Shown piece after piece: positions 33,177 through 41,905 of a stretch of 64,000 nt of DNA. A program made the translations under genes and the position numbers. The first letter of the stretch is position 1; each line of letters begins with the position of its first letter. Source of the DNA: Paenibacillus oryzisoli (GTDB lineage Bacteria > Bacillota > Bacilli > Paenibacillales > NBRC-103111); NCBI RefSeq assembly GCF_001653565.1, contig NZ_LYPB01000076.1:47512-111511 (forward strand), written 5' to 3'. The notes beneath the pieces were generated by a model. It had not been told where the DNA came from. It saw nothing but the letters and a program-made list of their open reading frames with translations, and did no database searches.

Positions 33177-34340
33177 TCATTTGGCAGCGGCAAATTCCTC
33201 TTTGATGGCAGCTAATAGTTCTGGTTTGGATAGTACTTCATAAGCGGTATAGGCTAGCGCCTTGGCTGTGAAAAGCATGCTGTCTAGGGCAGGTTCTGTC
33301 ATGGCAAGATCACGGAATTCCTTGGTATGGAGCAAATACCGCTCACTGACGACTTTCACGAAAGGGTGGATGGTGGGACAATGTATCGAAACATTGCCAA
33401 GATCCAGGGAACCATGATCTTTGCCGATTTCGATTTCCTTCGGCTGGATGCCCAGCTCGAACAATTGATCAGTGAACACGTTAGACAAAACTTCATTCGT
33501 ACGAAGCTCGTCGTAGGAGTACTCATAGTTTGATGTCTTGAGCGTACAGCCGGTTTGGCGTGCAGCGCCTTCTGCGCAGTGAAGAACTTTCTGAACAAGC
33601 TCATTCGTGTACGTGCGAGTAGCGGAACGAACATAAAATCTAGCAACCGCATAATCCGGAATAATATTCGGAGCTTTCCCGCCTTCGCTGATGATACCGT
33701 GAATACGGGCATCCGACTTGAGTTGTTGGCGTAATGCATTAATGCTGTTAAATAGCTGCAAGACTGCATCTAGCGCATTGATGCCTTCATATGGTTGAGC
33801 CGCGGCATGTGCAGAACGACCGAAGAACTCGTATTCGATTGCATCCATTGCGAGCGATTCGCCTGATTTTTCAAACGTATAATAAGGGTGGGCCATGAGT
33901 GCGATATCGACATCGTGAAAAAGCCCTGCAGCGGCCATCGGTACCTTGGCACCTTTCGTTTCCTCGGCTGGCGTACCATAGACGCGTATGCTGCCGCCAG
34001 TTTCGGCTAAGACAGATTTGAGGCCGATTGCAGCCCCAATACTCATCATGCAGATGAGATGATGGCCGCAGGCATGACCGAGCTCGGGGAGTGCATCGTA
34101 TTCAGCCATATAAGCAACGACAGGACCTGGTCGACCTGAGTCATACGTTGCGATGAATGCCGTAGGAATATCCAGAACACCGCGTTCGATTGTGAAGCCA
34201 TGGTAGGCTAATTCTTCTGTTAAACGAGCAAACGCAAGGAATTCTTCATGACCAAGCTCAGGGTTAGCCCCGATAAAGCGAGATATGTCTTTAAATCTTG
34301 CGGCATTGCTTTCTATGGTTTGAGCGATTGTAGGTTTCAT
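33177..34340 (-). CDS. M20-family amidohydrolase/peptidase
   Basis: A 387-residue metal-dependent hydrolase of the M20D-like group (amidohydrolases related to AbgB and PM20D2-type enzymes). Motifs are NPELGHEEFLA (residues 25-35), AEYDALPELGHACGHH (about 75-90, with the metal-binding Asp/Cys/His), GTPAEETKGAK with the catalytic Glu pair, and a dimerisation insert ending in EGGKAPNIIPDYA. HCPTIHPF provides the last His. The start at 34340 lies about 12 nt after AAAGGAG; the frame is open upstream but overlaps the opposite gene. It may act on N-acyl or p-aminobenzoyl-glutamate-like substrates; substrate unknown. Confidence 0.85.
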   Translation of the reverse strand: MKPTIAQTIESNAARFKDISRFIGANPELGHEEFLAFARLTEELAYHGFTIERGVLDIPTAFIATYDSGRPGPVVAYMAEYDALPELGHACGHHLICMMSIGAAIGLKSVLAETGGSIRVYGTPAEETKGAKVPMAAAGLFHDVDIALMAHPYYTFEKSGESLAMDAIEYEFFGRSAHAAAQPYEGINALDAVLQLFNSINALRQQLKSDARIHGIISEGGKAPNIIPDYAVARFYVRSATRTYTNELVQKVLHCAEGAARQTGCTLKTSNYEYSYDELRTNEVLSNVFTDQLFELGIQPKEIEIGKDHGSLDLGNVSIHCPTIHPFVKVVSERYLLHTKEFRDLAMTEPALDSMLFTAKALAYTAYEVLSKPELLAAIKEEFAAAK

Positions 34341-34472
34341 GGGTAAGGTTAGCTCCTTTGTTGAATGGTTCTTAACTCCATTGTAGTATATAGAAGCAAG
34401 AACTACCAAATGCAAAGACCTAGGATGACAAGTTGGAACAAACTTGAAGGGGATAAATTGGAGGGATCGACA

Positions 34473-34781
34473 ATGATGAAATATGGGGCGGAACATGAAG
34501 AACACCGATTTGGGTTGTGCTTTCTTGAAGCGGAAAGCCGAGGACAATGGCAGGATGTATATTTGGGCATACAGCTAGAAGATGGGGATGTGCTTCCAGA
34601 AGGATTATTAGATCCATCTATTCTCGTGATTTGCAACGGGGAAGGTGAAATTGTACAGATTGTCCTGCACGATGAAGGCTGCGATAGTGAGTTCCAATTC
34701 ACCTATGCGGAGAAGGAACAGATTGAGAAGTATGTGAATCAACATGTAAGCGCAAAAAAAACGACGAATGAACCCCTATAG
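34473..34781 (+). CDS. Small hypothetical protein
   Basis: A 102-residue acidic protein that I do not recognise. The start at 34473 is 7 nt after GGAGGG, with a second ATG directly after it. The frame runs further upstream but without a ribosome site. The chain is hydrophilic, with two cysteines in the first two thirds (GLCFLEAE, ICNGEGE) and a third in EGCDSEF. It has no signal peptide or membrane segment. It precedes the GDSL esterase gene by 69 nt in the same direction. No function proposed. Confidence 0.55.
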   Translation: MMKYGAEHEEHRFGLCFLEAESRGQWQDVYLGIQLEDGDVLPEGLLDPSILVICNGEGEIVQIVLHDEGCDSEFQFTYAEKEQIEKYVNQHVSAKKTTNEPL

Positions 34782-34850
34782 GTATCCCTTCCCAAACTGG
34801 GCGGTGGCGCATATAGTAATATACGTCACGCTTTAGGGGAGAGGATAGCG

Positions 34851-35504
34851 ATGGAAAAAAGAATTCAATATTTGGCATTTGGTGATTCTTTAACCGTTGG
34901 TTATGGTGCTGAGGAAGGTCAAGGCTTCGTTTCGCTGTATCGACAAAGGTTGGAATGTTTGCTGAACGTGCCTGTTTCCTTACGTCAGGCAGGTACCAAT
35001 GGTGCCACGACTGCGCAATTACTGGAGACTATCGAATCTGACCCGCAGCTTCAGAAAGATGTTCAAGAAGCAACTCTCATCACCATTACAGCTGGCGGAA
35101 ACGATCTCATTCAAGCGGCGATTCCTTTCTTTTATGATGGCGATAATACGGTGCTCAAGACGGCCTTACAAACGTATGAATCTAACTATCGTAAACTTAT
35201 CGCTCAAATTGAAAGGCTGCGGCAAGGTATACAAACGCCATATTTACTGGCTTTAATTGGTTTATATAACCCATTACCTCAGATTCCAGATGCTGCTTAC
35301 TGGGTTCAGCGCTTCAATTTATTTCTGCGAAAATTAGAGCAGCCGCATATTCGAATCGTGCAAGTGTACGACGCATTCGTTGGTCAAGCGCCGCTATTTT
35401 TGTCTGAGGATGCCATTCATCCCAATGATCGAGGTTATGAGCGGGTGGCTAACCAACTAGAGGTAGCTGTCTCTTTGCAGCAGTTGCAACAGCTATTCAT
35501 GTGA
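34851..35504 (+). CDS. SGNH/GDSL-family esterase
   Basis: A 217-residue SGNH hydrolase. Block I is FGDSLTVGYG (residues 10-19, nucleophile Ser), the block II Gly is in AGTNGATTAQLLE, block III is TAGGNDLI and block V is DAIHPNDRGY with the Asp and His. No signal peptide is apparent. It is similar in layout to Bacillus YpmR-like lipases but lacks their N-terminal membrane part. AGGGGAGAGGA precedes the ATG. Substrate unknown; probably an ester or acetyl group. Confidence 0.88.
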   Translation: MEKRIQYLAFGDSLTVGYGAEEGQGFVSLYRQRLECLLNVPVSLRQAGTNGATTAQLLETIESDPQLQKDVQEATLITITAGGNDLIQAAIPFFYDGDNTVLKTALQTYESNYRKLIAQIERLRQGIQTPYLLALIGLYNPLPQIPDAAYWVQRFNLFLRKLEQPHIRIVQVYDAFVGQAPLFLSEDAIHPNDRGYERVANQLEVAVSLQQLQQLFM

Positions 35505-35638
35505 CAATGAAACTATCGCATATGACCAAAAGTGGAAATGAAATGACAGGCGCTGCCAGCCAGCACGAATAAGTGCCAGATGGCATGATTTTTCGGAATG
35601 CGCCTCCATACATAACATAGAGATTGGACGATGAAACG

Positions 35639-36409
35639 ATGTACTTACCTTCATTTCAACTAAATAATAAAGTGGCCCTAGTGACTGGGGCCGGAAGAGG
35701 TATTGGACGAGCGCTCGCAATTGGCTTAGCTGAAGCGGGAGCAGATGTCGCGATTTTTGCTCGAACAGCTTCAGATTTGGAAGTTGTTGCGGGTGAAATT
35801 CGAGCATTGGGTAGACAAGCCTATCCGTTTACGGTCGATGTAACGAATCGTGAGCAAATTGAGGCCGCGGTATCGTCTATCATCAATGTAACAGGGCGCA
35901 TAGATATTCTCATTAATAATGCTGGCATGAACATCCGTAGTCAGGCTTTGGCCGTCACAGATGAGGAATGGGACACCATCATGCAGACGAACTTGAAATC
36001 TGCTTTCTTGTGCTCGCAAATCGTTGGTCGTCACATGCAGCAAAGGGAGTATGGACGAATCATCAATATTGCTTCAGTGGCTGGACAAGTAGCGCTTCGC
36101 ACGGGTGTTGTATATGCTGCAACTAAAGCCGCGATGATCCAAATGACGAAGGTGCTTGCCCTTGAATGGGGGAAATATGGCATTTTGGTAAATGGCATCG
36201 GTCCCTGGTATTTCAAAACGCCATTGACTGAAGGGATCCTAAGTCAACCAGATTATTTGGCTGAAATCCTAGCCCGCACACCACTTCGTCGTGTAGGTGA
36301 GCTAGAGGAACTCGTTGGGCCAGCTGTATTCCTAGCATCGGATGCAGCGAACTATATTACAGGTCAAACGCTGTTTGTAGATGGGGGAATGACAATTTAC
36401 GGATTCTAG
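35639..36409 (+). CDS. Short-chain dehydrogenase/reductase
   Basis: A classical SDR, 256 residues from the ATG at 35639. The cofactor loop is TGAGRGIGRA, NNAGMN follows at the usual distance, the catalytic Ser is in NIASVAG and YxxxK is VVYAATKAAM. The C-terminal VDGGMTIYGF is like gluconate 5-dehydrogenase-type SDRs. The start is uncertain: neither the ATG nor the TTG at 35624 has a clear Shine-Dalgarno, unlike nearly all neighbours. Substrate unknown. Confidence 0.82.
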   Translation: MYLPSFQLNNKVALVTGAGRGIGRALAIGLAEAGADVAIFARTASDLEVVAGEIRALGRQAYPFTVDVTNREQIEAAVSSIINVTGRIDILINNAGMNIRSQALAVTDEEWDTIMQTNLKSAFLCSQIVGRHMQQREYGRIINIASVAGQVALRTGVVYAATKAAMIQMTKVLALEWGKYGILVNGIGPWYFKTPLTEGILSQPDYLAEILARTPLRRVGELEELVGPAVFLASDAANYITGQTLFVDGGMTIYGF

Positions 36410-36615
36410 TAAATAATGACAATTCTTAGATATGTGGGGATTTCTCGAAACCAATCAACTGGTTTTCACGTACTAGAAGGGAAGTTGGCGAAAGAAGTAT
36501 TAAAATGTCGAAACACGTCATGGAATCAAACGAGTTCTAGGTTGATTCGAGCCGTTTCGGACCACATAAGCTAAATATTGTTTTCGCCCAATAAATAAGA
36601 AATGAGTGGACAGCC
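36410..36615 (+). promoter_or_regulatory. Intergenic region before degV with ECF-like promoter motifs
   Basis: 206 bp without a gene. CGAAAC, 17 nt, CGTA at 36446-36472 resembles an ECF-type promoter, and CGAAAC, 16 nt, CGAG occurs at 36509-36534. No sigma-A promoter is obvious. The ribosome site before degV is weak (GAGTGGA). The evidence is motif similarity only. Confidence 0.25.
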
Positions 36616-37458
36616 ATGACGACAATCAAGATTATCACGGACAGCAGCTGCGACCTTCCAAGAAGCACTGTAGAGGCAATAGGAGTAGGGATTGTTCCCT
36701 TATCTGTTCAATTTGGCGAGGAATGCATGCCAGTAGACATGGAGCTTGCTGACTTCTATGCTAGGATGAAGCGGGAGAGTGCGTTGCCGAAAACCTCTAG
36801 CCCGTCACCTGGACACTTCTTGCGTGCGTATCAGAAGGGTGGGCCGGATCAAGATATTCTTGTATTGTGTTTATCATCGGCATTAAGCTCAACGTATCAT
36901 CATGCTGTCATGGCAAAAGAAATGCTGCTGGAGAATGGTTTTACTGGCCGTATTGAAGTCATTGATTCCAAGACAACTTCACTTGGTTTAGGCGTACTTG
37001 TATATCGAGCAGCACAGCTGGCGGAGAGCGGCATGTCTTATGAAACGTTAACAGCCACGCTCCAACAAGCAGTTACGAGCTCGGGAACTTTCTTTTTCTT
37101 AGATACTTTGGATAATGTCATTAAAGGCGGAAGACTCGATCGCGTTCGCGGTGCAGTGGCATCTGTCCTGAATATAAAACTTCTCATGAAAGCAAGTGAA
37201 GAAGGTGCCATTGAGGTTGTTGAGAAAATTCGCGGCTCACAGCAGGCTTTGAAGCGATTATTATCCTTTCTTGGTGACAAGGAACATGATTACGAGAAGG
37301 ATGTGATTGCCATCGCGCATAGCAATTGTGAAGCAAGGGCGCGCGCATTCATGGCGGAATTACTGGAAAAGCATCCTTTCCGCAATGTTCTATTCGCTAA
37401 TATGGGCACCGTGATTGGCACCTATGCGGGTGAAGGCGGCGTATTAGTCGCTTACTAA
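36616..37458 (+). CDS. DegV-family fatty-acid-binding protein (FakB-like)
   Basis: A 280-residue DegV protein. Members bind a fatty acid and can act as FakB, presenting it to the fatty-acid kinase FakA. The family signature is at the N-terminus: ITDSSCDLP (residues 7-15), then VPLSVQFGEE. Further on are KTSSPSPGHF and LSSALSSTYHHA, Ser/Thr-rich loops that hold the carboxylate, and the C-terminal GTVIGTYAGEGGVLVAY, where GTHxGPG-like residues usually appear. It is a single gene closed by a strong terminator. No fakA is in this window. Confidence 0.9.
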   Translation: MTTIKIITDSSCDLPRSTVEAIGVGIVPLSVQFGEECMPVDMELADFYARMKRESALPKTSSPSPGHFLRAYQKGGPDQDILVLCLSSALSSTYHHAVMAKEMLLENGFTGRIEVIDSKTTSLGLGVLVYRAAQLAESGMSYETLTATLQQAVTSSGTFFFLDTLDNVIKGGRLDRVRGAVASVLNIKLLMKASEEGAIEVVEKIRGSQQALKRLLSFLGDKEHDYEKDVIAIAHSNCEARARAFMAELLEKHPFRNVLFANMGTVIGTYAGEGGVLVAY

Positions 37459-37463
37459 GCTGA

Positions 37464-37517
37464 AAAAAGACACCTGTCTCCCGATCCTTGCAAGTGATCG
37501 GTGGGCAGGTGTCTTTT
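37464..37517. terminator. Bidirectional terminator between degV and helD
   Basis: AAAAGACACCTG pairs with CAGGTGTCTTTT around an inner CGATC/GATCG stem. It lies between convergent genes. Confidence 0.9.
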
Positions 37518-37523
37518 ACATAT

Positions 37524-39686
37524 TTATTGCGGAAACTCCGTCGTCGTGATCTCAGATTGATCCACAGCTACAAGTGGTGATATGTCTCCCGTCACGAGCA
37601 ACCATAGCTCATGCAAAGCACGTGTACAACCAACATAGAGGAGCTTCGCATCCATAAGGGTTGTTTCGTAATGCTCCGCTGTCACGTCCATCAGAATAAC
37701 GGCATCGAATTCTAAGCCCTTGGTCAAATAAACAGGCAGCACGGATATGCCGCCGCGATATACACGTTGCTTGGAAGTGATCAGATTCGTTTCGATGCCA
37801 GCAAGAGTCAAGGCTTCATGCAGTTCTAGAGCTTGCTTCTCGGTTCTAGCGACCACGGCAATTGTGCTGGAGGTGCCTGCTAGTAAGCTCGCAATAGCCT
37901 TCTGCACCAATGGAAGCCGCTCTTTAAGCGAAGACTGCAGCACACGAACTTTATTTCCGCTCCGGAAAACCGGTACAGCAAGCAAAGGATGACTGACACC
38001 ACGCTGGAGTACCGAATTGGCAAACTGGATGATTTCCATGGTGGAACGATAGCTTCGTTCCAACTCGAAATACCCTGTTTCCTCTTCTTGGAATAGACTG
38101 GAAAATTCCTTCCAGTCATGAATTCCTTGATACGCATGAATTCCTTGCGATAAATCACCCAAAATTGTAAAGGAGCTATTGCGTGTGTAGGTATCCAAAA
38201 CCGCCACTTGGAATGGCGAGAAATCCTGCGCCTCATCAATGACGACATGATCGAATAGGTGATCTGATGAAATGCCATGAAGTCGTGTATGAATGTAGAG
38301 GAGAGGAGCTAAATCCTCAAGCCCAACTTCTTTCTTTTTGAAAAGCTTAGCTGATGCTGTCACGATGGACTCTGGTAGGTATTGGAGCAGGTCTATAGGT
38401 ATGCTGTCCGGACGACCTTTGTCGGTGAAGAGCATCTTGTAGAAGGTAAACGCCGTATATTCAGGCCAACTCGTCAAGTAAGTCCGCAATTTCTGAGCAG
38501 TTTTCTTCTTCAACTCTTTCTTCAAGCTCTGTTCCCAGACCTTATCAAGCTGAATTTCCATCCATCGCTTGATTCTCGCAACAACACGATGGCGACGTTT
38601 AATCAGTGGATAATGCTTATTCTCAACGAAGAACCATTCGCGAATGGTGGCAATGGGGAGCTTGACGCCGTCCCAAGGTGAGAAGTCCGCTGTAGGAACG
38701 TAAGTGGCTTCTAAACGATTCAGACAGTCATCAAGGTAACTTTGGAAAGCGATAGCTCCTTTGAAGCGTCCTGGCGCATAGTCATCGATGGGAGGTCGCT
38801 TGCTGCCGAGGGCAAACCATCGTTGAAGCGTGACTTCTTGATCTGCGATTTGCACTTCATGATCTAACATATCTAGTACCCAGTCCGTGAATGTACTCTG
38901 CTGAATATTACCGACACCGAGCTCAGGCAACACACCAGAGATATAGTCCAAGAACATTGAGTTGGGTGCAAAAATAATCATGCGTTCCGCGCGAACTTGT
39001 TCGCGGTATTGATAGAGAAGGAATGCGAGGCGGTGCAGAGCTACGGTTGTTTTACCGCTTCCTGCAACCCCTTGAATAATAAGTGCGGTATTCTTCGCTG
39101 CACGGATAATCCGATCTTGCTCCGCTTGAATCGTGGAGACGATATCGCGCAGCTTATTATCTTTATTTTCGCCTAAACGGTATAGCAAGAACTCATCGCC
39201 GACAGAGAGAGAGTCTTCATTCCGGTCATAAGTGTCGACAACACGCTGAAGAATTTGTTTGCGCACTACGAGGTTTCGCTTCAAATAGACTAAGCCGTCA
39301 ATTACACCATCGGGTGACTCATAGGATGCTGCGTCCAAGCCGCCTGTAAATGAATAGAATAGACTTGCTACGGGGGCGCGCCAATCTATGACGAGAAGTC
39401 GTCCTGTTCGCTCGTCTTCAACGCCAGCTTTACCAATGTAAAGAGGTGATGGCGAACCGGTGCCAGTTTCTTCGAAATCCAGTCGGCCGAAATAGGGCTC
39501 ATCACTGGCTTTGGCTAAATTGTGTCTGCCGTTCTCGCGCAAAACTTCAAGTGCTTGTTCCGTTAAATCAGGACCGTAATAAACAGGAGTTGCTCGTAAG
39601 CGTTCCAGTTGTTTATCAATTTCCGTATTTGTCCGTTGGAGCCTTTGAAGTTCTTCTTGATAGGCACTTTGAGTCTTTGTGTCCAA
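37524..39686 (-). CDS. helD: RNA polymerase recycling motor HelD (UvrD-like ATPase)
   Basis: A 720-residue SF1 ATPase of the HelD type, which frees stalled or hibernating RNA polymerase from nucleic acids. The N-terminus is a coiled-coil arm (about residues 5-60), as in HelD. The conserved YIGKAGVEDERTGRLLVIDWRAPVASLFY is split here as IGKAGVEDE and VIDWRAPVASLFY. Walker A is GVAGSGKTT, Walker B DEAQDFSPFQ, and later helicase motifs include LGDLSQGIHAYQG and YVGCTRALHELW. The TTG start is supported by AGGAGG 9 nt upstream. It is monocistronic. Confidence 0.92.
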   Translation of the reverse strand: MDTKTQSAYQEELQRLQRTNTEIDKQLERLRATPVYYGPDLTEQALEVLRENGRHNLAKASDEPYFGRLDFEETGTGSPSPLYIGKAGVEDERTGRLLVIDWRAPVASLFYSFTGGLDAASYESPDGVIDGLVYLKRNLVVRKQILQRVVDTYDRNEDSLSVGDEFLLYRLGENKDNKLRDIVSTIQAEQDRIIRAAKNTALIIQGVAGSGKTTVALHRLAFLLYQYREQVRAERMIIFAPNSMFLDYISGVLPELGVGNIQQSTFTDWVLDMLDHEVQIADQEVTLQRWFALGSKRPPIDDYAPGRFKGAIAFQSYLDDCLNRLEATYVPTADFSPWDGVKLPIATIREWFFVENKHYPLIKRRHRVVARIKRWMEIQLDKVWEQSLKKELKKKTAQKLRTYLTSWPEYTAFTFYKMLFTDKGRPDSIPIDLLQYLPESIVTASAKLFKKKEVGLEDLAPLLYIHTRLHGISSDHLFDHVVIDEAQDFSPFQVAVLDTYTRNSSFTILGDLSQGIHAYQGIHDWKEFSSLFQEEETGYFELERSYRSTMEIIQFANSVLQRGVSHPLLAVPVFRSGNKVRVLQSSLKERLPLVQKAIASLLAGTSSTIAVVARTEKQALELHEALTLAGIETNLITSKQRVYRGGISVLPVYLTKGLEFDAVILMDVTAEHYETTLMDAKLLYVGCTRALHELWLLVTGDISPLVAVDQSEITTTEFPQ

Positions 39687-39871
39687 GATCAGTTACCTCC
39701 TAAGATCAGTTGTTGTCTATACGAATTGTAATAAACAGGTAAACACTATAACACACCTTACGGGAGATAGAAAGCAATTCTGGAAAATCATCAGCGATCA
39801 TTTGGGCTTCTGTGGAAAGGAATGGTATACTCAGGAAGTATGCAAATTAATTAATGGAGGCGAAGGGATTC

Positions 39872-40351
39872 ATGTCTATTTATGATATCGCAGTAACAAC
39901 GATTTCAGGCGAAACACAAACACTTTCAGCATATAAAGGGAAGGTGCTCCTTATTGTGAATGTGGCAAGTGCTTGTGGCCTTACGCCGCATTATAAGGGG
40001 CTTCAAGCGCTTTATGATCAATACCAAGATCGAGGTTTGGTCGTACTTGGTTTTCCTTGTAATCAATTCGCTGGTCAAGAACCGGGTACGAATGAAGAGA
40101 TCCAAGCATTTTGCGAGCTTAACTACCAAGTGACCTTCCCGTTATTTGACAAGATTGATGTGAAAGGCGAACATGCGCATCCGTTGTACACTTATTTGTT
40201 AAGTCATACACCTGAGCCGTATGCGACTAACGACATTGAATGGAATTTCGTGAAATTCTTAGTTGACGCAAGCGGTAATGTGGTTAAACAATATAGTGCA
40301 CGTACGGAACCAGCGGACATTAGTGCCGATATTGAGGCTATATTAGCATAA
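39872..40351 (+). CDS. bsaA: Glutathione peroxidase-family thiol peroxidase (BsaA-like)
   Basis: A 159-residue peroxidase reducing hydroperoxides. The N-terminal VNVASACGLTP has peroxidatic Cys35, FPCNQFAGQEPG contains the catalytic Gln and the likely resolving-type Cys63, and IEWNFVKFLVD has the Trp/Asn of the tetrad. In Firmicutes such cysteine-type enzymes usually work with thioredoxin or other thiols rather than glutathione. The ATG at 39872 follows GGAGGCGAAGGG. The deacetylase gene begins 23 nt later, probably cotranscribed. Confidence 0.9.
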   Translation: MSIYDIAVTTISGETQTLSAYKGKVLLIVNVASACGLTPHYKGLQALYDQYQDRGLVVLGFPCNQFAGQEPGTNEEIQAFCELNYQVTFPLFDKIDVKGEHAHPLYTYLLSHTPEPYATNDIEWNFVKFLVDASGNVVKQYSARTEPADISADIEAILA

Positions 40352-40374
40352 ATGAAAGATGAGGTGGACGCGCA

Positions 40375-41043
40375 ATGGGGTCCCACAACGGGTTTATTTA
40401 TGCCCATCCCGATGATGAAACATTCTTAAGCGGATGCCTCATTCGCCGTCTAGCTGACCAAGGAGAAGACAACGTCTTACTTCTTGCTACTCGTGGCGAT
40501 GCTGGGAGACAAGGGTTAGAGCGAGCGAAGAATCGGCAAGAATTAGCGGAACTTCGCGAACAAGAGATGCTTGCAGCAGCAGATATCCTAGGGATTTCAG
40601 CGATTGAGCACTTGGGTTGGCCTGACGGTCAGTTGGATGAAGTTGATTTTGAGACACTCGTGCAACAGATAATTACGTTTATTCAACGTCACGAAGTGGA
40701 GAATGTCTACACCTTTGCAGAGGATGGCGGTAATGGACATCGTGATCATATCGCAATCTCCAAGGCGACTACTGCGGCTGTGCACAGCGGAGCATGTCTA
40801 AGCGTAAAGAAACTGTATTATGCCTTTTCTCCGCTGCTGCGTGCTCAAGGACTTCAACCCTCAATACTAGTGGACACCGAGAAATTATGGCCGGTTAAAG
40901 CTGCTGCACTTAAAGCTCATCACACCCAGCATGTCACGATTGGGAGACACTTTGGCAACTTGGTGGATTTCCCAGAGGAGAGACGTTGGGAAGCTTTTGT
41001 CCTCGGTTGGCAGGATCGAAATGATGAATTGGCAACATGGTGA
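40375..41043 (+). CDS. bshB2: LmbE/PIG-L-type deacetylase, BshB2-like
   Basis: A 222-residue zinc-dependent N-deacetylase of the LmbE family. The metal motif AHPDDE (residues 10-15) is followed by TRGDAGRQG, and the later GHRDHIAIS supplies the third ligand His and catalytic residues. B. subtilis BshB2 (YojG) acts on GlcNAc-malate in bacillithiol synthesis; similarity in size and pattern suggests the same here, but LmbE proteins vary. GAGGTG lies 8 nt before the ATG. Linkage with a thiol peroxidase supports a redox-thiol role. Confidence 0.78.
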   Translation: MGSHNGFIYAHPDDETFLSGCLIRRLADQGEDNVLLLATRGDAGRQGLERAKNRQELAELREQEMLAAADILGISAIEHLGWPDGQLDEVDFETLVQQIITFIQRHEVENVYTFAEDGGNGHRDHIAISKATTAAVHSGACLSVKKLYYAFSPLLRAQGLQPSILVDTEKLWPVKAAALKAHHTQHVTIGRHFGNLVDFPEERRWEAFVLGWQDRNDELATW

Positions 41044-41135
41044 ATAAATATGTGAGAAGGACCCCCATAAACAGGATATTCATTACGAATGACATGAAAG
41101 AGCAGGTCATTCAACGTTTCTAGGGGAGTGTAAGG

Positions 41136-41339
41136 ATGTCACTTTGCAATTGTGATAAATGTGGGCGCGTTTTCCTTACGAGATGGGAAACAAGATGTAC
41201 AAGCTGTTCGCAGCTTGTTTTGAAAGATTCGAATAAAGTAAAGGATTTTGTTCGGAGTCATCCGCGCGCGACGCTGATTGAAGTTTACCATCAAACAGGG
41301 GTCTCCTTGCAAACGATAAAAGAACTAATGAGGGCGTAA
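41136..41339 (+). CDS. Small zinc-ribbon protein (YvyF-like N-terminal part)
   Basis: A 67-residue protein with two cysteine pairs, CDKC (residues 6-9) and CTSC (21-24), forming a probable zinc ribbon. The helix-turn-helix-like tail is ATLIEVYHQTGVSLQTIKELM. The layout recalls YvyF-type flagellar-operon regulators, but no flagellar genes are here and it is shorter. AGGGGAGTGTAAGG precedes the ATG. The 92-bp gap upstream contains an inverted repeat, GAATGAC/GTCATTC (41087-41112). Function unknown. Confidence 0.65.
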   Translation: MSLCNCDKCGRVFLTRWETRCTSCSQLVLKDSNKVKDFVRSHPRATLIEVYHQTGVSLQTIKELMRA

Positions 41340-41369
41340 CCGCACCAGCAAGTAAAGGAGCTTTCGAGT

Positions 41370-41696
41370 ATGCCTCATATGATAATAAGGGGAATTAGCG
41401 TTCCTCAAATTCAATCTATTAGTACAGTAATGATATCTGAATTAGCTGATGTTTGCTCTTGTGGAACCGACAATTTCATGTTGGAGTGTCTGCCAACTGT
41501 TTCCATAAGCCAAGGTGAAATATGTGACACCTATCCATTTATTGAGGTAGGCTGGTTTGAGCGAGGACAGGAAATTCGTGATGCCTATGCAGATGTCGTG
41601 ACGAGACATATTTTATCACTCGGGGTTCCTGAGGTAGAAATTGCTTTCAAGGTATATCGGGAAGATAGTTACTATTGGAATGGGAAGTTGATTTAA
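41370..41696 (+). CDS. DUF1904 family protein
   Basis: A 108-residue protein of the DUF1904 family, which has a tautomerase-like fold. It begins MPHMIIRGISVPQIQSIS, as expected, and has the middle PFIEVGWFERGQEIRDAYA and the end YREDSYYWNGKLI, all family hallmarks. No enzymatic role is established that I know of. AAAGGAG precedes the ATG. It follows the zinc-ribbon gene by 30 nt, likely in one unit, and ends with a clear terminator. Confidence 0.82.
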   Translation: MPHMIIRGISVPQIQSISTVMISELADVCSCGTDNFMLECLPTVSISQGEICDTYPFIEVGWFERGQEIRDAYADVVTRHILSLGVPEVEIAFKVYREDSYYWNGKLI

Positions 41697-41736
41697 TAAC
41701 CAATTGATAATCCCCTATGCATTCCATAATTCATGT

Positions 41737-41781
41737 AAACCTCTTATTCCACTTCAACGGTGGGGTAAGAGGTTTTTTTGT
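41737..41781 (+). terminator. Terminator after DUF1904 gene
   Basis: AAACCTCTTATTCCAC pairs with GTGGGGTAAGAGGTTT around a 6-nt loop, followed by TTTT. Confidence 0.85.
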
Positions 41782-41905
41782 GTCGTAGATATCCGCTGGG
41801 CATAGGCTGGTTTACTGAACATTTTAGAGACTGAGGACATAAAATTGAATAAGGATGAAAGAGCCAGGTAATGCGAGATCACTATCATGAAGGGGAGGCT
41901 ATAAG

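Noticed and set aside
34365..34472. Longer N-terminus for the 102-residue hypothetical protein
   Set aside because: It overlaps the opposite gene's leader and lacks a ribosome site; GGAGGG fits the ATG at 34473.
41087..41112. Inverted repeat GAATGAC/GTCATTC as terminator or operator
   Set aside because: No T-run follows and the repeat is short; kept only as a remark under the zinc-ribbon gene.
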